This document shows, piece by piece, positions 61,785 through 64,000 of a DNA stretch of 64,000 nt. The notes under the pieces were generated by a model, which had not been told where the DNA came from, searched no databases, and saw nothing but the letters and a program-made list of their open reading frames with translations. The position numbers and the translations under genes were made by a program. This DNA comes from Pleomorphomonas sp. JP5 (GTDB lineage: Bacteria; Pseudomonadota; Alphaproteobacteria; Rhizobiales; Pleomorphomonadaceae). The stretch covers positions 487,237-551,236 of the forward strand of contig NZ_JAMDLI010000007.1 of assembly GCF_023721815.1 (NCBI RefSeq). Direction: 5' to 3'. Each line of letters opens with the position of its first letter. Within the stretch, counting starts at the first letter, position 1.

Positions 61785-62728
61785 CCGATCCCTCGTCACC
61801 GGCGTCCTCGACGACGTCGAATGAAAGCTGGCGCGAGTGGCTGCTCACGGCCGAGCCGCATTCCCGCAATCAGGCAAGGCTCGGTCGCGCCTACGTCACA
61901 TGGCGGCGCTTTTCGGAAAACCGTCTCGCCGTCGCCGGACTTCTGATCATCCTCGCCCTGGTGCTGGTCGCCGTCTTCGCCGATCTACTGGCGCCGCGTT
62001 CGGCGACCATCGGCGACCTGGCCGGCGCCCGCTTGCTGCCTCCGGGCTCGCCCGGCTTCCTGCTCGGGACCGACGACCAGGGCCGCGACATCCTGTCCCG
62101 TCTTCTCATAGGGTCGCGGATCACGCTCGCCGTGGTGGCGCTGGTCGCCATCATCGCCGCCCCGGTCGGCCTCTTGATCGGCACCGTCTCCGGCTTCGCC
62201 GGTGGCTATGTCGATGCAGTGCTGATGCGCATCACCGATATCTTCCTGGCCTTCCCGAAGCTGATCCTGGCGCTGGCCTTCGTGGCCGCTCTCGGGCCGG
62301 GTATCGAGAACGCGGTTATCGCCATCGCACTCACATCGTGGCCGCCCTATGCCCGCCTCGCTCGCGCCGAAACGCTGGGCGTCAGAAACTCCGACTACAT
62401 CGCCGCCGTCCGTCTGATGGGGGCCTCGCCAACCCGCATCGTCCTCCGGCACATCATGCCGATGTGTCTTTCCTCGCTGATCGTTCGCGTTACGCTCGAT
62501 ATGGCCGGCATCATCCTGACGGCGGCCGGCCTCGGCTTCCTGGGTCTTGGCGCCCAGCCGCCTCTGCCGGAGTGGGGCACGATGATCGCATCGGGCCGCC
62601 GTTTCATCCTTGACCAGTGGTGGGTAGCGACCATGCCCGGCATCGCCATTCTGATCGTCAGCCTCGGCTTCAATCTGCTCGGCGACGGATTGCGCGACGC
62701 ACTCGATCCACGGGGGGCTGGCCGATGA
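61781..62728 (+). CDS. Dpp/Opp-type ABC permease (DppC-like)
   Basis: A 315-residue permease with an N-terminal cytoplasmic tail of about 50 residues, then TM1 and the canonical GTDDQGRDILSRLLIGSRITL motif of DppC proteins. Further landmarks are the cytoplasmic NSDYIAAVRLMGASPTRIVLRHIMP loop and GLGAQPPLPEWGTMIASGR. The ATG overlaps the DppB-like stop and the stop overlaps the next ATPase, so the operon is fully coupled. Confidence 0.93.
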   Translation: MTDPSSPASSTTSNESWREWLLTAEPHSRNQARLGRAYVTWRRFSENRLAVAGLLIILALVLVAVFADLLAPRSATIGDLAGARLLPPGSPGFLLGTDDQGRDILSRLLIGSRITLAVVALVAIIAAPVGLLIGTVSGFAGGYVDAVLMRITDIFLAFPKLILALAFVAALGPGIENAVIAIALTSWPPYARLARAETLGVRNSDYIAAVRLMGASPTRIVLRHIMPMCLSSLIVRVTLDMAGIILTAAGLGFLGLGAQPPLPEWGTMIASGRRFILDQWWVATMPGIAILIVSLGFNLLGDGLRDALDPRGAGR

Positions 62729-63558
62729 AGCCGCTGCTGACCGTTAGCAACCTGTCGGTCACCTATCCGACACGCACCGGCGTCGTCGAGGCGGTGCGCG
62801 GCCTGTCCTTCGAGCTCGGGCGGGAGAGGCTCGGCATCGTCGGCGAAAGTGGCTCGGGCAAGTCGCAGACTGGCCGCGCCATCATGGGGCTGACGCCGCC
62901 TCCCGGCATCGTTCGCGCGGACGCGCTGTCTTTTTCCGGCGTCGATCTCCTGGCAGCCACTCCGTCCACCTGGCGCGACATGCGCGGCAGCCGCATGGCG
63001 ATGATCCTGCAGGATCCCAAGTTCTCGCTCAATCCGGTGATGACCATCGGCCGCCAGATCACCGAAACGCTGCGCCAGCATGAGACCATCTCGAAAGGTG
63101 AGGCGCGGCGTCGTGCCCTGGAGATGCTCAAGGCGGTGCAGATCGAAGATCCGGAGCGGGTTTTCGCCCTCTATCCACACGAGGTGTCGGGCGGCATGGG
63201 GCAGCGGGCGATGATCGCCATGATGCTGGTCTGTGGCCCCGAGCTGCTGATTGCCGACGAGCCGACCTCGGCGCTCGACGTCACCGTGCAGCTCGAAGTG
63301 CTCGGCATTCTCGATCGTCTGGTGCGGGACAAGGGCATGGGCCTTATCTTCATTAGCCACGATCTCCGCCTGGTCTCTTCCTTCTGCGATCGGGTACTGG
63401 TGATGTATGCCGGCCGGATCGTCGAGGAACTGGCCACCGCCGATCTCGCCGGCGCCAAGCATCCCTACACGCGTGGTCTGCTCGACTGCACGCCGAAGAT
63501 CGGCGAGAGCCGGCATCCCTTGCCGGTGCTCGAGCGACAGAAGGAGTGGGCGGCGTGA
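62725..63558 (+). CDS. Dpp/Opp-type ABC importer ATPase (DppD-like)
   Basis: A 277-residue ATPase with Walker A GESGSGKSQ, Q-loop ILQDPKFSLNP, signature HEVSGGMGQRAMIAMML, Walker B LLIADEPTSALD and ISHDLRLVSSFCDRVLVMYAG. It ends with HPYTRGLLDCTPKIG and a short tail, lacking the longer cysteine-rich C-terminus seen in the DppD-like protein at 49788. It overlaps its neighbours by 4 bp on each side. Confidence 0.92.
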   Translation: MKPLLTVSNLSVTYPTRTGVVEAVRGLSFELGRERLGIVGESGSGKSQTGRAIMGLTPPPGIVRADALSFSGVDLLAATPSTWRDMRGSRMAMILQDPKFSLNPVMTIGRQITETLRQHETISKGEARRRALEMLKAVQIEDPERVFALYPHEVSGGMGQRAMIAMMLVCGPELLIADEPTSALDVTVQLEVLGILDRLVRDKGMGLIFISHDLRLVSSFCDRVLVMYAGRIVEELATADLAGAKHPYTRGLLDCTPKIGESRHPLPVLERQKEWAA

Positions 63559-64000
63559 CCATCCGCATCGAAAACCTGTCGGTGACCTTTGACGACTTTC
63601 AGGCGCTGAAGTCGGTGAGCGTTACCGTCGGCAAGGGCGAGTCCTTCGGTCTTGTTGGCGAGAGCGGATCGGGCAAGTCGACGCTGTTGCGCGCTGTCGC
63701 CGGCCTTGCGACGGTCAGCGCCGGCACCATCGAGGTGAACGGCGAGGCGCTGTCGGGTAGCCGGCGTAGTCGTGCCTTTCGCCGCGCGGTGCAGATGGTT
63801 TTCCAGGATCCCTACGCATCGCTGCATCCGCGCCAGACCGTCGATCGGCAACTGCTGGAGCCGCTCGCCATTCATGGCATCGGCGACGGCGAACGGCGGA
63901 TCCTGAAGGCGCTCGACGAGGTTGGCCTCGGATCGTCCTTCCGCTTCCGCTACCCGCACCAGCTGTCCGGCGGCCAGCGCCAGCGTGTCGCCATCGCTCG
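63555..64000 (+). CDS. Dpp/Opp-type ABC importer ATPase (DppF-like), 5' part only
   Basis: The first 148 codons of a DppF-like ATPase that runs off the right edge. It starts with GTG overlapping the preceding gene (GTGA). Visible parts are Walker A GESGSGKST, Q-loop MVFQDPYASLHPRQTV and the signature [14 protein letters not shown]. Walker B is beyond the window. It completes the five-gene importer begun at 59011. Confidence 0.9.
   Translation, partial: MTIRIENLSVTFDDFQALKSVSVTVGKGESFGLVGESGSGKSTLLRAVAGLATVSAGTIEVNGEALSGSRRSRAFRRAVQMVFQDPYASLHPRQTVDRQLLEPLAIHGIGDGERRILKALDEVGLGSSFRFRYPHQLSGGQRQRVAIA

Overview
This is a GC-rich chromosomal window that looks like it comes from an alphaproteobacterium, probably a soil- or plant-associated member of the Hyphomicrobiales. 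The grounds are the nosYLX end of a denitrification cluster, a dmeR-dmeF pair of the rhizobial type, a 105-bp intergenic repeat of the kind scattered through rhizobial genomes, a tamA-tamB pair, and a very high density of ABC sugar importers. No rRNA, tRNA, CRISPR array, phage or insertion sequence was seen. The genus cannot be fixed from the sequence alone.

Layout. 1-1909: end of the nitrous oxide reductase maturation genes (nosY partial, nosL, nosX). 1924-10382: a salvage island with a class II aldolase, a SorC regulator, mtnA, mtnK and a complete ribose-type ABC importer. Together these look like a DHAP shunt for 5-methylthioribose or 5-deoxypentoses with its own uptake system. 10655-18162: LacI regulator, ABC importer with two unusually built permeases, and a GH63-type glycoside hydrolase resembling mannosylglycerate/glucosylglycerate hydrolases. 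18322-19526: dmeR-dmeF Ni/Co efflux with a clear operator. 19608-30322: housekeeping and envelope genes (small membrane protein, DedA, MsbA-like exporter, two aldo/keto reductases, tamB, tamA).

30467-37837: LacI-controlled operon for beta-L-arabinofuranosides (binding protein, two permeases, GH127, ATPase). 38105-48846: two divergent operons around a DeoR regulator. One encodes an L-fucose-isomerase-fold isomerase, a two-subunit transketolase and a glycerol-kinase-like FGGY kinase. The other encodes a DUF2291 lipoprotein and a ribose-type importer. The sugar is not identified; D-apiose or another rare pentose is the leading guess. 48982-57585: ArsR-type regulator with a large sensor domain, GH51 alpha-L-arabinofuranosidase and a Dpp-type oligosaccharide importer. 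57930-64000: HAD phosphatase and a second Dpp-type importer that runs off the end.

Read together, most of the window is a carbohydrate-scavenging region. Seven ABC importers are each placed next to a regulator, hydrolase or catabolic enzymes. Two regulons have recognisable shared operators: a TTGTCAA element for SorC in both divergent promoters of the salvage island, and a 10-bp-spaced CGA array for DeoR overlying both promoters of the isomerase/transketolase locus. Gene identities rest on motifs and family resemblance read by eye. No database search was run.
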